Below, in pieces: positions 17,231-26,611 of a stretch of 40,391 bases of DNA; within the stretch, counting starts at the first letter, position 1, and each line of letters starts with the position of its first letter. Origin of the DNA: Paracoccaceae bacterium. Lineage in GTDB: Bacteria; Pseudomonadota; Alphaproteobacteria; Rhodobacterales; Rhodobacteraceae. The position numbers were made by a program, and so were the translations under genes. Location: NCBI GenBank assembly GCA_902633655.1, contig CACPHA010000009.1, positions 1-40,391 of the forward strand, read 5' to 3'. The notes under the pieces were generated by a model. The model saw only the letters and a program-made list of their open reading frames with translations. It made no database searches and was not told where the DNA came from.

Positions 17231-17463
17231 TGGCGCTCCATGTTAATTCAAGTATGCTGGTTCATACATTTTAACTTAAGTTTATTATATTTTGGTTAAA
17301 AATTGGAAGTTTAATTGGCTGAAATTTATTTGTATTGAAATTTTGAATGACTCCTAATTGGTAAGCGTAAAACCCGTGGCCCTAAATTCGTCAACCTTAT
17401 AGCATTTCTTAACTTCGTGTTAAAAAATAGCTAGACATCAGTTTCCATTGGCTGGAATTCAAA

Positions 17464-18147
17464 ATGAGATTTTCACGGTATTCTATCTACTATGTCCCGG
17501 ACGGACTTTTGGGAAAATTTGGTGCTTCCTGGTTAGGCTGGGATATTCAAGCCCGTAAATCTGTGCCTTTTTTGCAGATTCAGAACACCGAGATTGATTT
17601 AAACCAACTCACAGAGAAGCCGCGGAAATATGGTTTTCACGGAACGTTAAAAGCTCCATTTCGCCTAAAGTCGTGCAAGACTGAAAAAGAATTGATTGCA
17701 GATTTTGAAGGTTTTTGTCGAAACCAATCGTCAGTCTCTTCAGACAAACTAGTTCTTCAAGTCATTAATGATTTTCTTGCACTAGCTCCAGGCAAACAAT
17801 CAAAACAGATTAATCGATTGGCCCAAAACTGCGTTACTTACTTTGAGCGATACAGAGCTCCACTTAACAAAATGGAACTGGCCAAAAGGCGCAGCAAACC
17901 ATTAACAATTTATCAACAGGAAATGCTATCAAAATGGGGATACCCATATGTTTTTAAGGACTTTAAATTTCACCTCACGCTTACAGGCAAAATATCCAAA
18001 ACTCATGTTGATGAACTTTTGTCTTTCTTGGGACCTAAAATTAAGCCGATTGTTGGGGACCGTTTCAGTATCAAAGAATTAGTCCTAGTCGGCGAAGATC
18101 GAGAGGGTTTATTCCACGGACTTATTCGAAGAAAGCTTAAATATTAG
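17464..18147 (+). CDS. DUF1045 2H-phosphoesterase-like phosphonate metabolism protein
   Basis: A 227-aa member of DUF1045 (PF06299), often annotated 'putative phosphonate metabolism protein' because the gene sits in alphaproteobacterial C-P lyase clusters. The fold is that of 2H phosphoesterases: the two H-x-T motifs are H59-G-T61 in KYGFHGTLKAPF and H170-L-T172 in FKFHLTLTG. The N-terminal YSIYYVPDG and the mid-protein motif RAPLNKMELAKRR are also typical. A cyclic phosphate such as the 5-phosphoribosyl 1,2-cyclic phosphate made by C-P lyase is a reasonable substrate, but that is inference. It probably works with PhnM, from which it is separated by an opposite-strand gene. Confidence 0.88.
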   Translation: MRFSRYSIYYVPDGLLGKFGASWLGWDIQARKSVPFLQIQNTEIDLNQLTEKPRKYGFHGTLKAPFRLKSCKTEKELIADFEGFCRNQSSVSSDKLVLQVINDFLALAPGKQSKQINRLAQNCVTYFERYRAPLNKMELAKRRSKPLTIYQQEMLSKWGYPYVFKDFKFHLTLTGKISKTHVDELLSFLGPKIKPIVGDRFSIKELVLVGEDREGLFHGLIRRKLKY

Positions 18148-18338
18148 GCTTACAAAGCCACCGTTACTATTAATCGAAATCAAGCACCTTAGAATATAAC
18201 TTCAGCGCAGATGGCCTCTTTAGGGTGTGGTTGTTGATGTTTAATTAATGGTTTTTTGTAAATTAGAATTAGTGTTTAGTTTTTATGAACATTATTATGC
18301 TAGTCCGAAACGAAAAAGCAGTGTGGCAAGGGGAAATT

Positions 18339-20045
18339 ATGCCATCTAATAAAGTTTTAAATTCGACCCTTTTTGTAGGGAATAATGCCAGGGGTCCGAT
18401 TCTACATTGTCAGGAAGGGTTAAGTTTCTGGGGTGGAGTTGACCCTGATACTGGTACCATCATTGATGTCCATCACTCAAAACATGGCTCCTCACTTTCT
18501 GGAAAAGTAGTACTTATGCCAACTTCACGAGGTTCGTGTAGTGGTAGCGGTGTACTGTTGCAGTTGGCGCTAAATGGAAATGCTCCGGCAGCGTTGGTAT
18601 TTCGTGAGAAGGAAAATATATTGACGTTAGGAGCGATAATTGCCACTCAGCTATTTAATAGTCCGCTTTCTGTGGTGCGACTGGAACCCACCATCTATAG
18701 TGCTTTGGCCAACGCCGATGAAGCCAAAATTCTCGATAACAATCTAATTTTTGGCTCGCAAAAGGTTGTGCTGTTGAAACCAGAAATTGATTCTTTGACG
18801 TTGAGCAATAAAGATTTGGAGATGCTTGGAGGATATCGTGGGCATGCACAAAAAATTGCGATGGAAACTTTGTGTTTAATGGCTGCTGCGCAAGGTGCGG
18901 ATGGATTAATTGATGTCTCCCGCGCACATATAGACGGTTGTATTCTGGCCCACGATGCAAATCTAGATTTTGCGGAAAAAATGAATGCAATTGGTGCAAA
19001 AACCTGCATTCCTACTACTATCAACGCAATTTCAGTTGACCGGGAAAACTGGCAAAAACAGGGCGTGGAACCGGATTTTGGAGCAAAAGCAAGCCGGCTT
19101 GCAGATGCGTACGTAGACATGGGCGTGCGCCCAACTTTTACCTGTGCACCATATTTTTTAAAAGATTTACCGGAGACAAATGAAGCCATTGGCTGGTCTG
19201 AGTCCAACGCTGTTATTTATGCTAATTCGATTTTGGGCGCCCGTACAGAAAAGCATCCAGACTATCTTGATCTATTCATAGCGATTACTGGGCGTGCACC
19301 AAATTCAGGAGTATATTTGGCTGATAATAGGGTGCCCGAATGCGAAATTAAAGTAAACTTGCCCTTGACCTTCGATGATGCAATTTGGCCAATGCTTGGT
19401 TGGCTTGCTGGTGCTAAATCCCCAAATAAAATTCCACTAATAACAGGGCTTGAGGCAGCTTCACCATCGCCTGATGAACTACAGGCTTTATGCGCGGCTT
19501 TTGGCGTAACGTCAGCCGTGCCAATGCTGCATATTCGTGGGCACACACCAGAAAGCCATCTCATGCCACTTCGCTGTTTAAAGCGATACTACATAACGGT
19601 TGAAGAAATGAAGCAGCTTTGGAATAAATTTAATGCGTCGGGAACTCGGATTGACCTAGTGGCAATTGGAAGTCCTCACGCCTCCTTGGCAGAATGTAGG
19701 CGTTTTGCAGAATTTTTTGCAAGGAAGACATGCAATTACGCCACCCAAACAATTTTAACTGTAGGAAGAAACGTATTTTCTGATGCCTCCAACGAAGGTA
19801 TTTTAGCACATTTAATTAGGGCAGGTGTAAAGGTAATTCCTGATCTTTGTTGGTGCTCAATGACAGAGCCAATTTTTCCGAAGAACGCTAAAGTTGTTAT
19901 GACTAATTCTGGTAAGTACTCTCATTATGGAAAAGGATTGACTGGTCGAGACATTCGCTTCGGTAGTTTAAAAGATTGCGCACTTGCTTCACAAACCGGT
20001 AAAGTACCATCAGGGATTCCAAAATGGCTCATCAATCAAAGATAA
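18339..20045 (+). CDS. Aconitase X, fused small and large domains
   Basis: About 568 aa. The N-terminal ~130 residues match the swivelling AcnX small domain (DUF126; PTSRGSCSGSGVLLQLALNG), and the rest matches the AcnX large domain (DUF521; MLGGYRGHAQKIAMETLCLM, DVSRAHIDGCILAHDANLDF, AIGWSESNAVIYANSILGAR). AcnX enzymes are Fe-S dehydratases. Characterised bacterial forms dehydrate cis-3-hydroxy-L-proline, and archaeal two-subunit forms act on mevalonate 5-phosphate. I choose ATG 18339 because AAGGGGAAATT precedes it; an in-frame ATG at 18285 would add 18 residues unlike the family. Neither proline racemase nor the downstream imine reductase is adjacent, so the substrate is open. Confidence 0.88.
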   Translation: MPSNKVLNSTLFVGNNARGPILHCQEGLSFWGGVDPDTGTIIDVHHSKHGSSLSGKVVLMPTSRGSCSGSGVLLQLALNGNAPAALVFREKENILTLGAIIATQLFNSPLSVVRLEPTIYSALANADEAKILDNNLIFGSQKVVLLKPEIDSLTLSNKDLEMLGGYRGHAQKIAMETLCLMAAAQGADGLIDVSRAHIDGCILAHDANLDFAEKMNAIGAKTCIPTTINAISVDRENWQKQGVEPDFGAKASRLADAYVDMGVRPTFTCAPYFLKDLPETNEAIGWSESNAVIYANSILGARTEKHPDYLDLFIAITGRAPNSGVYLADNRVPECEIKVNLPLTFDDAIWPMLGWLAGAKSPNKIPLITGLEAASPSPDELQALCAAFGVTSAVPMLHIRGHTPESHLMPLRCLKRYYITVEEMKQLWNKFNASGTRIDLVAIGSPHASLAECRRFAEFFARKTCNYATQTILTVGRNVFSDASNEGILAHLIRAGVKVIPDLCWCSMTEPIFPKNAKVVMTNSGKYSHYGKGLTGRDIRFGSLKDCALASQTGKVPSGIPKWLINQR

Positions 20046-20141
20046 ATTATTTTGAATGAAACCAAATTTTTATGGATTATTTTCGCAAACGTACTTCAGA
20101 CGTTGCAACGTAAACTGAAAAAATAATATGGAAAGTTAAAA

Positions 20142-20735
20142 ATGGATTGGGATGATAGATTTTCAATTGACGACTACCTTTTTGGTAAAGAACCAGCAAA
20201 AGCTCTTTTGAAACTAGAAAATTATTTGGTGCCCAATGGTGAAACTTTTGTGGTCGCCGACGGGGAGGGCCGCAATTCAGTTTACCTCGCCAGCAAAGGC
20301 TACAAAGTCACGGCATCGGATTCTTCAAAGGTAGCAAACGAAAAGGCACAAGAGCTTGCTTTGAGCCGAAGCGTCAAAGTGAATTACAGAGTTGAAGATT
20401 TTTTTGATATAGATTGGTCAGAGAAACAGTATGACAACGTAGTTGGTATATGTTTCCAATTTGTCCCTCCGCAAAAGATAAATGAAGCACTTTTAGGTTT
20501 GAGAGCAGCGACTAAAAAAGGCGGCATCCTATTAATTCATGGGTATACTCCTGATCAAATAGAATTGGGCACTGGTGGGCCCAAAGACGTTTCACTGATG
20601 TATACTAAAAAAACATTTACGAACGTTTTCAAAGACGATGAAATTATTGTGAATGAAGAGTATAGGGCCAATTTGTCAGAAGGCGTTGGGCATAATGGGA
20701 CATCAGCAATGATTGATTTTGTTGCCAGAATCTGA
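20142..20735 (+). CDS. Class I SAM-dependent methyltransferase, TehB-like
   Basis: A 197-aa Rossmann-fold methyltransferase. The N-terminus MDWDDRFSIDDYLFGKEPAK is typical of the TehB-like group in proteobacteria. Motif I is VVADGEGRNSVYLASKGYKV (about 37-56), followed by TASDSS (the acidic residue that binds the ribose) and VEDFFDIDW before motif IV. Closely related genes are annotated as tellurite-resistance or thiopurine-type methyltransferases, but the substrate is rarely known. It follows the AcnX gene by 96 bp on the same strand and may share its transcript. Confidence 0.85.
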   Translation: MDWDDRFSIDDYLFGKEPAKALLKLENYLVPNGETFVVADGEGRNSVYLASKGYKVTASDSSKVANEKAQELALSRSVKVNYRVEDFFDIDWSEKQYDNVVGICFQFVPPQKINEALLGLRAATKKGGILLIHGYTPDQIELGTGGPKDVSLMYTKKTFTNVFKDDEIIVNEEYRANLSEGVGHNGTSAMIDFVARI

Positions 20736-20838
20736 CAGAAATTAGGATCAACCTCTTGAGTAGAACTTAAATAGGAGCTTGCAAACTTGCTATTAAACGA
20801 ATTTGACTTGCCTTAGCTAGAATTTGAAATTTGTCACT

Positions 20839-22464
20839 TCAACGACGCATTCGGGGCACTTGGTCAGGATCTAGTTTTAACTCAATCAAATTCGGACCAG
20901 ATTGCTGTTTCATTAATTTAACCGCCAATTCCAAGTCTTCATTAGAAGCCACCGTAAAGCCATTTCCTCCCATTGCTTTGGCCATATTGGCGAAAGAGGG
21001 CCATTTGAATTCTGAAATGGCAGGTGACATTTGCCGATCCCGAAATTGAATATGTTCGGCGCCGTAGGCAGAGTCGTTGCAGACAATAATTTGCAAGTCT
21101 ATACCGGTTCTTACTGCCGTATTAAATTCATTTATGCCTCCCAGCATAAAACCACCATCTCCGATAAATAGACAAACCGTTTTATCTGGATTGGCATGTG
21201 CCGCTCCAATGGCTTGCTGAAGTCCCTGTCCAATCGCTGCAAAGTTTGCGCTATGAATGAAACTAAGTGGATCAGGCGCAGATACGCGGCACCACACTTC
21301 TGTCATGAAGCGTCCTCCATCTGTTACCAGTATCCTGTCTTTGGGTAGTATTTCATTTAAGCGATCCAAAGCGAAGCAAAAGTTGATATACCCATCGCAA
21401 AGATTATGATTGATTTGAGTATCTAGTTGCATCAATTCATTCATTTTAAGTTCTTTTGAAAAACCGGTTCCAGGCATTTCTGCCTCATTAAGCCAATAGA
21501 TGATATTGTCGGCAGCCAATTTAGGATCAGAGATCAAGGCCGCATCGGGCAGAAAAGTTCTACCAACATCGTTAGGATCATCGCTAATTTGGATTACCCG
21601 CTTGCCTTTGAATAGGTTCCCCTTATCAGTTGTAAAAGTATGCAAACTTGCTCCAAAAGAGACGATGCAGTCTGATTTTGATATCATTTCATATGCAGCC
21701 GCGTTGCTCAATGTACCACAAATGCCAATATTGTTGGGATGATGTGTAAATAGCCCATTAGCTTTGAGTGTAGTTGCTAAAACTGCATCCAAACGTTCAG
21801 CTAATTGAACTATACTATCTTTTGCTTTGATTGCTCCAATTCCGCCAAGAATTAAAGGGCGTTTTGCAGACATAATCATGCCAAGGGCTTGATCAAAAAG
21901 GTCTCCGGTCGAAACCAATGCTTCGGATTTGAAAATAGGCTTGATAATTGGGTGATATTGAGTTTCTTTCCACATGAAATCGATTGGCATATTTAATACG
22001 ATTGGGCGCTTTTCCTTCTCGGCCCTGAAAAATGCATTAGCAACATCGTCTGCTGTTGTTTCTGGAGATCGCAATTGCTCAAAGCCAGCGCCGGTAGCCT
22101 TTACTACTTCTCGTTGATCAATATTCTGCAAACCGAGATGATTACTAACTGCTGTATCTCCACATAACAAAACTATTGATTGTCTCGCTCTGACACCTTC
22201 CGTCAACGCAGTTACGCAATTGGTCAGGCCAGGTCCGTGTGTTACAGTGGCAACACCCGTTTTGCCAGAAGTATGAGCATATGCTATAGCCATAAGAACT
22301 GCGCTGCCCTCGAAAGCAACAGGGATATACGATGCGCCACAGGATTCCACAAAGTCATTTATCATAAAGAGGTTGGCATCGCCCATTAAGCCAAACATGG
22401 TTTCAATTTTATGCTCATTTATTGAACGAGCGATGGCCTGATGTACATAAAGAGTTACTGACAT
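20839..22464 (-). CDS. ThDP-dependent acetolactate synthase-like enzyme
   Basis: A 541-aa three-domain thiamine diphosphate enzyme of the IlvB/benzoylformate decarboxylase type. The N-terminal Pyr domain has the catalytic Glu in IPVAFEGSAVLMAIAYAHTS. The central domain begins near RPLILGGIGAIKAKDS. The C-terminal PP domain carries the ThDP/Mg motif GDGGFMLGGINEFNTAVRTG ending in CNDS. True catabolic or biosynthetic acetolactate synthases have a similar size, but no ilvH regulatory subunit is next to it and the FAD-binding features of IlvB are not obvious, so a decarboxylase or lyase of a keto acid is as likely. GAGG lies about ten bases before the ATG. It reads toward the methyltransferase gene. 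Confidence 0.85.
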   Translation of the reverse strand: MSVTLYVHQAIARSINEHKIETMFGLMGDANLFMINDFVESCGASYIPVAFEGSAVLMAIAYAHTSGKTGVATVTHGPGLTNCVTALTEGVRARQSIVLLCGDTAVSNHLGLQNIDQREVVKATGAGFEQLRSPETTADDVANAFFRAEKEKRPIVLNMPIDFMWKETQYHPIIKPIFKSEALVSTGDLFDQALGMIMSAKRPLILGGIGAIKAKDSIVQLAERLDAVLATTLKANGLFTHHPNNIGICGTLSNAAAYEMISKSDCIVSFGASLHTFTTDKGNLFKGKRVIQISDDPNDVGRTFLPDAALISDPKLAADNIIYWLNEAEMPGTGFSKELKMNELMQLDTQINHNLCDGYINFCFALDRLNEILPKDRILVTDGGRFMTEVWCRVSAPDPLSFIHSANFAAIGQGLQQAIGAAHANPDKTVCLFIGDGGFMLGGINEFNTAVRTGIDLQIIVCNDSAYGAEHIQFRDRQMSPAISEFKWPSFANMAKAMGGNGFTVASNEDLELAVKLMKQQSGPNLIELKLDPDQVPRMRR

Positions 22465-22938
22465 TACTTTTTATCCTCGAAAAATCGCGTACAAGGTACG
22501 CTAAATGATAAGCCTATACTAAGAAAAATGCATATTGGCTCAGTTTCTTTATAAGATTCGGATTTAGGGCCAAATTAGGTGCGCCCAGTACATTCTTAGC
22601 GATATCAATATGTTAGTGATCGAGAAATAAAACGCAAGTTCCTAATTTTATACAATGTTTCCCCCGATGAGTTTGAGGGGAAGACTGGTCAGTGGCACTT
22701 GATGCAAAAAAGAGTTGTTTAACCGAAATAATAGCAACCACTGACGACAGGCTGTGCCCTTGCTCTGAGTTTAGTACCCAGCTAGTCTATGAAATTGATC
22801 TTTGGGTTGCCAAGTAAGTATAACTTTTTCCTAATATCATAATAAAACTGGAGCGTTTAAAAATAATAAAGTATGAAATTTAAAATCATTTGTGTCCGAT
22901 CATTAGACGGTAATGCAAATTCGCTTTTTAATAAACAT
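22465..22938. other. Intergenic interval, nothing coding seen
   Basis: About 470 AT-rich bases between two leftward genes; it should hold the promoter of the ThDP enzyme gene. A small hairpin, TCCCC...GGGGA around 22660-22680, is the only structure noticed; it has no U-tract. Confidence 0.4.
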
Positions 22939-23826
22939 TCATTTTTCAAAAACGCCAGAAGCCAATAAGACGCCAAAAGCAACAAGGCAAACGCCAACCG
23001 TTTTTGTTAGTGTGATTGCTTCCTCGAGAAATAGTACCCCACCTATTAATGCTAAGATGGGTGTTAATGCACCGAACGCCCGAGCTTGGGCCGCACCGAT
23101 CTGCTGCACTGCAATTGAGTAAAAAAGAAGCGCTAATACAGCGTTAAGGAGGCCCTGTAAGATTGACATATTTAAAATATCGTACCAATTTACTTCCTGA
23201 AAGCCTATATTTCCCGATAATGTAAGTATGGGCAGAAAAGTAATTGTCCCCCAAAATAAACCTATAACTAATCCATGAGTTGGGCTCAGGCCGCTCCGCC
23301 GAAAATGTATCGTATAGACAGAAAATAAGCCTGCACCCAAGAGAAATAACAAGTGACCTTTCCAAACACCTGACTCAGACCCACTTACTATCTGCCATAG
23401 GCCCACAACCAATGCTCCAAATAAGATGAAACCCAATCCCATAATCCGGCGGTTGCTGACAACTTCACCGAGTAATATCCATGAAAATAACGCTGTCCAA
23501 AACGGAAGCATGCCGGGAGCAATAGCGCCGGCATCAGATGCCGGCGCGTAGAATAATCCAAGTGATACAAAGTAAGGGAAAACAGCACTACTACCTATAG
23601 TTAGCATTAATGTACTGATCAAACCTTGATTACGTACTAAAACGCCGAGTTTTATCATAAACGGAATTGTAATTAATGCGCCACTTAGCAAGCGAAGAAA
23701 TAAAATTTCTTCCACTGTGAAAATACCCCTCACGCCCCAGCGGGTGCCGAGCAGAAAAACTGCCCAAATAGTAACTGCGGCCAGTGCCGTGGATATTCCC
23801 ACGAGACGTGGCGAATGGTATTTCAT
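22939..23826 (-). CDS. EamA/DMT-superfamily exporter
   Basis: A 295-aa protein with ten predicted membrane spans in two EamA repeats (drug/metabolite transporter superfamily, like RhtA or YdcZ-type exporters). Typical features are AVTIWAVFLLGTRWGVRG in the first span, PYFVSLGLFYAPASDAGAIA at the end of the first half, and the second-half counterpart IAVQQIGAAQARAFGALTPI. It would sit in the cytoplasmic membrane. It is co-directional with the ThDP enzyme gene but 470 bp apart, so an operon is doubtful. Substrate unknown. Confidence 0.88.
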   Translation of the reverse strand: MKYHSPRLVGISTALAAVTIWAVFLLGTRWGVRGIFTVEEILFLRLLSGALITIPFMIKLGVLVRNQGLISTLMLTIGSSAVFPYFVSLGLFYAPASDAGAIAPGMLPFWTALFSWILLGEVVSNRRIMGLGFILFGALVVGLWQIVSGSESGVWKGHLLFLLGAGLFSVYTIHFRRSGLSPTHGLVIGLFWGTITFLPILTLSGNIGFQEVNWYDILNMSILQGLLNAVLALLFYSIAVQQIGAAQARAFGALTPILALIGGVLFLEEAITLTKTVGVCLVAFGVLLASGVFEK

Positions 23827-24829
23827 TTTTATGGGTCTTATGTGGAAATGGAGTTATCTATGAGTCTTTTTGACACGCTTAGACACCCTAGTACAAGCTA
23901 TCACGGGCTTGAAGAATTCACTTATTTACTGGCTGCTGCGTCTTGGAAGTTGATGCTGCAGGTATCCGACTGAATCCCTGTAAGGTTTCTTAAACTCATT
24001 TTCATAATCCTTGGATAATTTCGAAAAGGTGGTAAATGAAATCTAATATTTTGGATAATTAAATGCTTGAAAAAATCTTTCGAGGGTAAAAGTGCAAAGC
24101 TCGCATTAAGGAGTCTCAAAATCTACCTCTCCTGAGGAATTTAGGCTTAAAATAAACTTATATCTCAAATAGAACGGAAATGAATGCAGGTCAGAAAATG
24201 AAAAAATAGTGGGTAAGCATCGCCGTCTTAGTTGATATAAAAGGGATACACTTCGATGTTAGGAATTTAATCATGTGACAGGCGATGGCGTTCCACAACC
24301 GCGACATCCATCCAACCCATTTTGGCTAGGTAGTATAAACAGATGCGCCCACAACCCCTTGTTCGATGACAGCAAAGCGATATTGTGACTTCAATCTACG
24401 ACCGTAGTCTACTTCTAAACTTTAAAGACCGTGCTTGAAGTTATAATCAATATATTTTTGGTTTTTTTGTAACAACACACCTATTTTGCACTCAGTTTTT
24501 ATTCTAGCTTTGAATTAGTCCTATAATCTAATCCCCTGGTATTTGTTGGACACTCCATGAAGTGAAAGTTAGACAACTGGTCCGGAAAGATAATAATAGC
24601 TTCTGGTAGCGCTAAATTTATTTGAAGTTTTCTGGAAAGTGGCGCGATAAGGAGATTCTTAGAGGTGGTTTACAAAATTCAAATAGCCACCTTTAAAGTT
24701 GATTGGCAAAATCAGTATTCGGTATTTCGGAGTGGAAAAAACGTTAATAAAAAATTTTACTTCTTTCTTAATTGTGTTATTATTTGACTGTAGCCAACTG
24801 GACTGACTCGAAACTGTTAAGGACAGACC
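23827..24829. other. 1-kb interval with no confident gene
   Basis: Short frames on both strands lack family features. AGAGGTGG near 24660 faces CCACCTTT near 24690 as a 7-of-8 inverted repeat. A stretch on the minus strand near 24340-24280 reads YYLAKMGWMDVAVVERHRL before a stop and may be a gene relic, but it is too short to name. Confidence 0.4.
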
Positions 24830-25057
24830 ATGGTCGCTTTTTCCCGAGCTTTTGTTTTTAGGTTAATGATGCGCGATGATCGACAAAATTTGTCCTCTGA
24901 GCAGAAAAAAAGCTCCCAGAAATTAACCAGAAATAATTGCTTAGATACACATGCCCAAAATATGGGTTACTTAGATGATGAGGGAAACTTAACTGACCTA
25001 GGAAAACGGCTCTGGCATGTTCTCGCGTCAGACAAAAATAATAATGTACTACAGTAA
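24830..25057 (+). CDS. Hypothetical 75-aa protein
   Basis: A small frame with AAGGA eight bases before its ATG and a plausible soluble composition, ending MGYLDDEGNLTDLGKRLWHV plus about ten residues. It lies 33-45 bp upstream of the DUF465-like gene on the same strand, suggesting a two-gene operon. It contains the 18-bp sequence also found at 5736-5753. Family not recognised; the LDDEGNLTDLGKRL segment resembles the wing of a small DNA-binding fold, which is only a suggestion. Confidence 0.55.
   Translation: MVAFSRAFVFRLMMRDDRQNLSSEQKKSSQKLTRNNCLDTHAQNMGYLDDEGNLTDLGKRLWHVLASDKNNNVLQ
24926..24943 (+). repeat. 18-bp repeat shared with 5736-5753
   Basis: ACCAGAAATAATTGCTTA, identical to the copy at 5736-5753, here inside the 75-aa hypothetical frame where it encodes TRNNCL. 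Confidence 0.5.
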
Positions 25058-25102
25058 ATCTATAATTTTACATGATCTAAAACCAGGAAAATGGAGGCCA
25101 AA

Positions 25103-25300
25103 TTGAGCATAACCGCCCACATAAAGCAATTAAAAATAAAGCACTATGAGCTTTCGCAGCAAATAGAGGTAGCTCAAAGAATACCTTTTAACGACCAGTT
25201 TCGAATTATTGATATGAAAAAACGAAAGCTTCGTCTAAAAGAAACTATAGTGAGGCTACTTAATCTTAATCACAGTGCCAGCCCAGAACAATCTCTCTGA
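25103..25300 (+). CDS. YdcH/DUF465-like small coiled-coil protein
   Basis: About 65 aa, matching the DUF465 (YdcH) pattern of a short helical hairpin: SITAHIKQLKIKHYELSQQI, then an acid/polar turn, then RIIDMKKRKLRLKETIVRLL. The 'KKRKLRLKxxIxRL' end is the family hallmark. I prefer TTG 25103, six bases after GGAGG and giving the usual MSxxxHI start, over ATG 25091. Function of the family is unknown. Confidence 0.75.
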   Translation: MSITAHIKQLKIKHYELSQQIEVAQRIPFNDQFRIIDMKKRKLRLKETIVRLLNLNHSASPEQSL

Positions 25301-25429
25301 TTTTATCGCATCAATACGATACCTCTTACGACTCGCATAAAGTTTTGCGCTCTCTATGGTTAGCAATGTGTTTCAACGTAACTTAAAGTTTTATAGTTGG
25401 ATCTGGCTCTTAGGGAGAGGCTGAATCTA

Positions 25430-26611
25430 TTGAGTCCTTGGAAAAAATTGCCGATAAACGAGTCGATAAATGCTTTTGTTGCCTTTATGTTTGCAGCATC
25501 AGCACCTGTCGCAATCATTCTGAGCGCTGGATTGCGAGGTGGGCTTGATGAAATTGATCTTGCATCTTGGATTTTTGCCGCATTTGTGATCAATGGTCTT
25601 TTGACTATCGGGATGTCATTCGTATTCCGGCAACCTCTGGCATTTTTTTGGACGATCCCCGGCACTGTGCTTGTTGGGACAGCGCTGCAAACACTTACAT
25701 TAGCAGAGGTTGTGGGTGCCTATTTTCTGACTGGTATATTGCTTCTTATATTTGGCTTGACTGGTTGGATCAAACTAGTGATGGAACGGCTCCCAATGCC
25801 TATTGTTATGGGTATGGTGGCTGGTGTTTTTGTCGAATTTGGCCTAGATTGGATCCGGGCATTCGAAACAGATTTTATTCTAGTATCGGCAATGACAGTT
25901 GTTTTCTTTACCCTTACGGCGTTACAAAATTATCAAAAGATTTTCCCACCTATGATAGGTGTTCTTGTCGTTGGCGCATTTTTTATTTTTTTCCAGGATT
26001 ATGATGTGACAACGGAGCCGTATCACGGAGCAATATTTGCTACGCCGCGCATAATTGTTCCTGCATTTTCTTTGCCAGCGGCTTTCGAACTTGTACTACC
26101 ATTAGCGATTACAGTAGTTGCCGCACAAAATGCGCAGGGAATAGTTATATTGCGGTCCGCGGGACATTTACCACCGGTTAATGCTATTACTACAGCGTGT
26201 GGGACCGCATCGTTGTTTACCACGTTTTTTGGTTGCGTATCTAGTTGTTTGACGGGCCCATCCAACGCCATATTGGTTTCCAGTGGTTCCATTGAGCGGC
26301 ACTGGATAGCAGCAATTATTCTAGGAGGTATGGCGATAGTTTTTGGTATTTTTGCGCCAGCAGTCACCAATCTATTGATCGCAACGCCGGCTGCATTTCT
26401 TAGCACACTTGCAGGCCTTGCATTAATTCGGACATTACAGTCGGCATTTCAAACAGCTTTTGGAGCTGGTTTTCCAGTCGGTGCACTGATAGCCTTTCTT
26501 ATTACTTTTGCCGGGTTGCCAATTCTTAATATAGGCTCACCGTTTTGGGGTCTTTTATTTGGTTTAATTGCAAGCTTTCTACTTGAGAAGGATTCATATT
26601 CGAAGAAATAG
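25430..26611 (+). CDS. BenE-family (benzoate/H+ symporter type) transporter
   Basis: A roughly 393-aa inner-membrane protein with about twelve hydrophobic spans, matching BenE (PF03594). Typical segments are NAFVAFMFAASAPVAIILSA, FFWTIPGTVLVGTAL, MPIVMGMVAGVFVEFGLDWI and VVAAQNAQGIVILRSAGHLP, which is followed by the conserved small-residue stretch ITTACGTASLFTTFFGC. No ATG opens the frame: I place the start at TTG 25430, nine bases after GGAGAGG; TTG 25397 is the alternative. BenE of Acinetobacter moves benzoate, but many homologues have other or unknown substrates. No benzoate genes are present in the window. Confidence 0.85.
   Translation: MSPWKKLPINESINAFVAFMFAASAPVAIILSAGLRGGLDEIDLASWIFAAFVINGLLTIGMSFVFRQPLAFFWTIPGTVLVGTALQTLTLAEVVGAYFLTGILLLIFGLTGWIKLVMERLPMPIVMGMVAGVFVEFGLDWIRAFETDFILVSAMTVVFFTLTALQNYQKIFPPMIGVLVVGAFFIFFQDYDVTTEPYHGAIFATPRIIVPAFSLPAAFELVLPLAITVVAAQNAQGIVILRSAGHLPPVNAITTACGTASLFTTFFGCVSSCLTGPSNAILVSSGSIERHWIAAIILGGMAIVFGIFAPAVTNLLIATPAAFLSTLAGLALIRTLQSAFQTAFGAGFPVGALIAFLITFAGLPILNIGSPFWGLLFGLIASFLLEKDSYSKK

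Noticed and set aside
18695-19207. 170-codon leftward frame inside the aconitase X gene
   Set aside because: Antisense shadow of a well-supported gene; Ser/Ala-rich without motifs.
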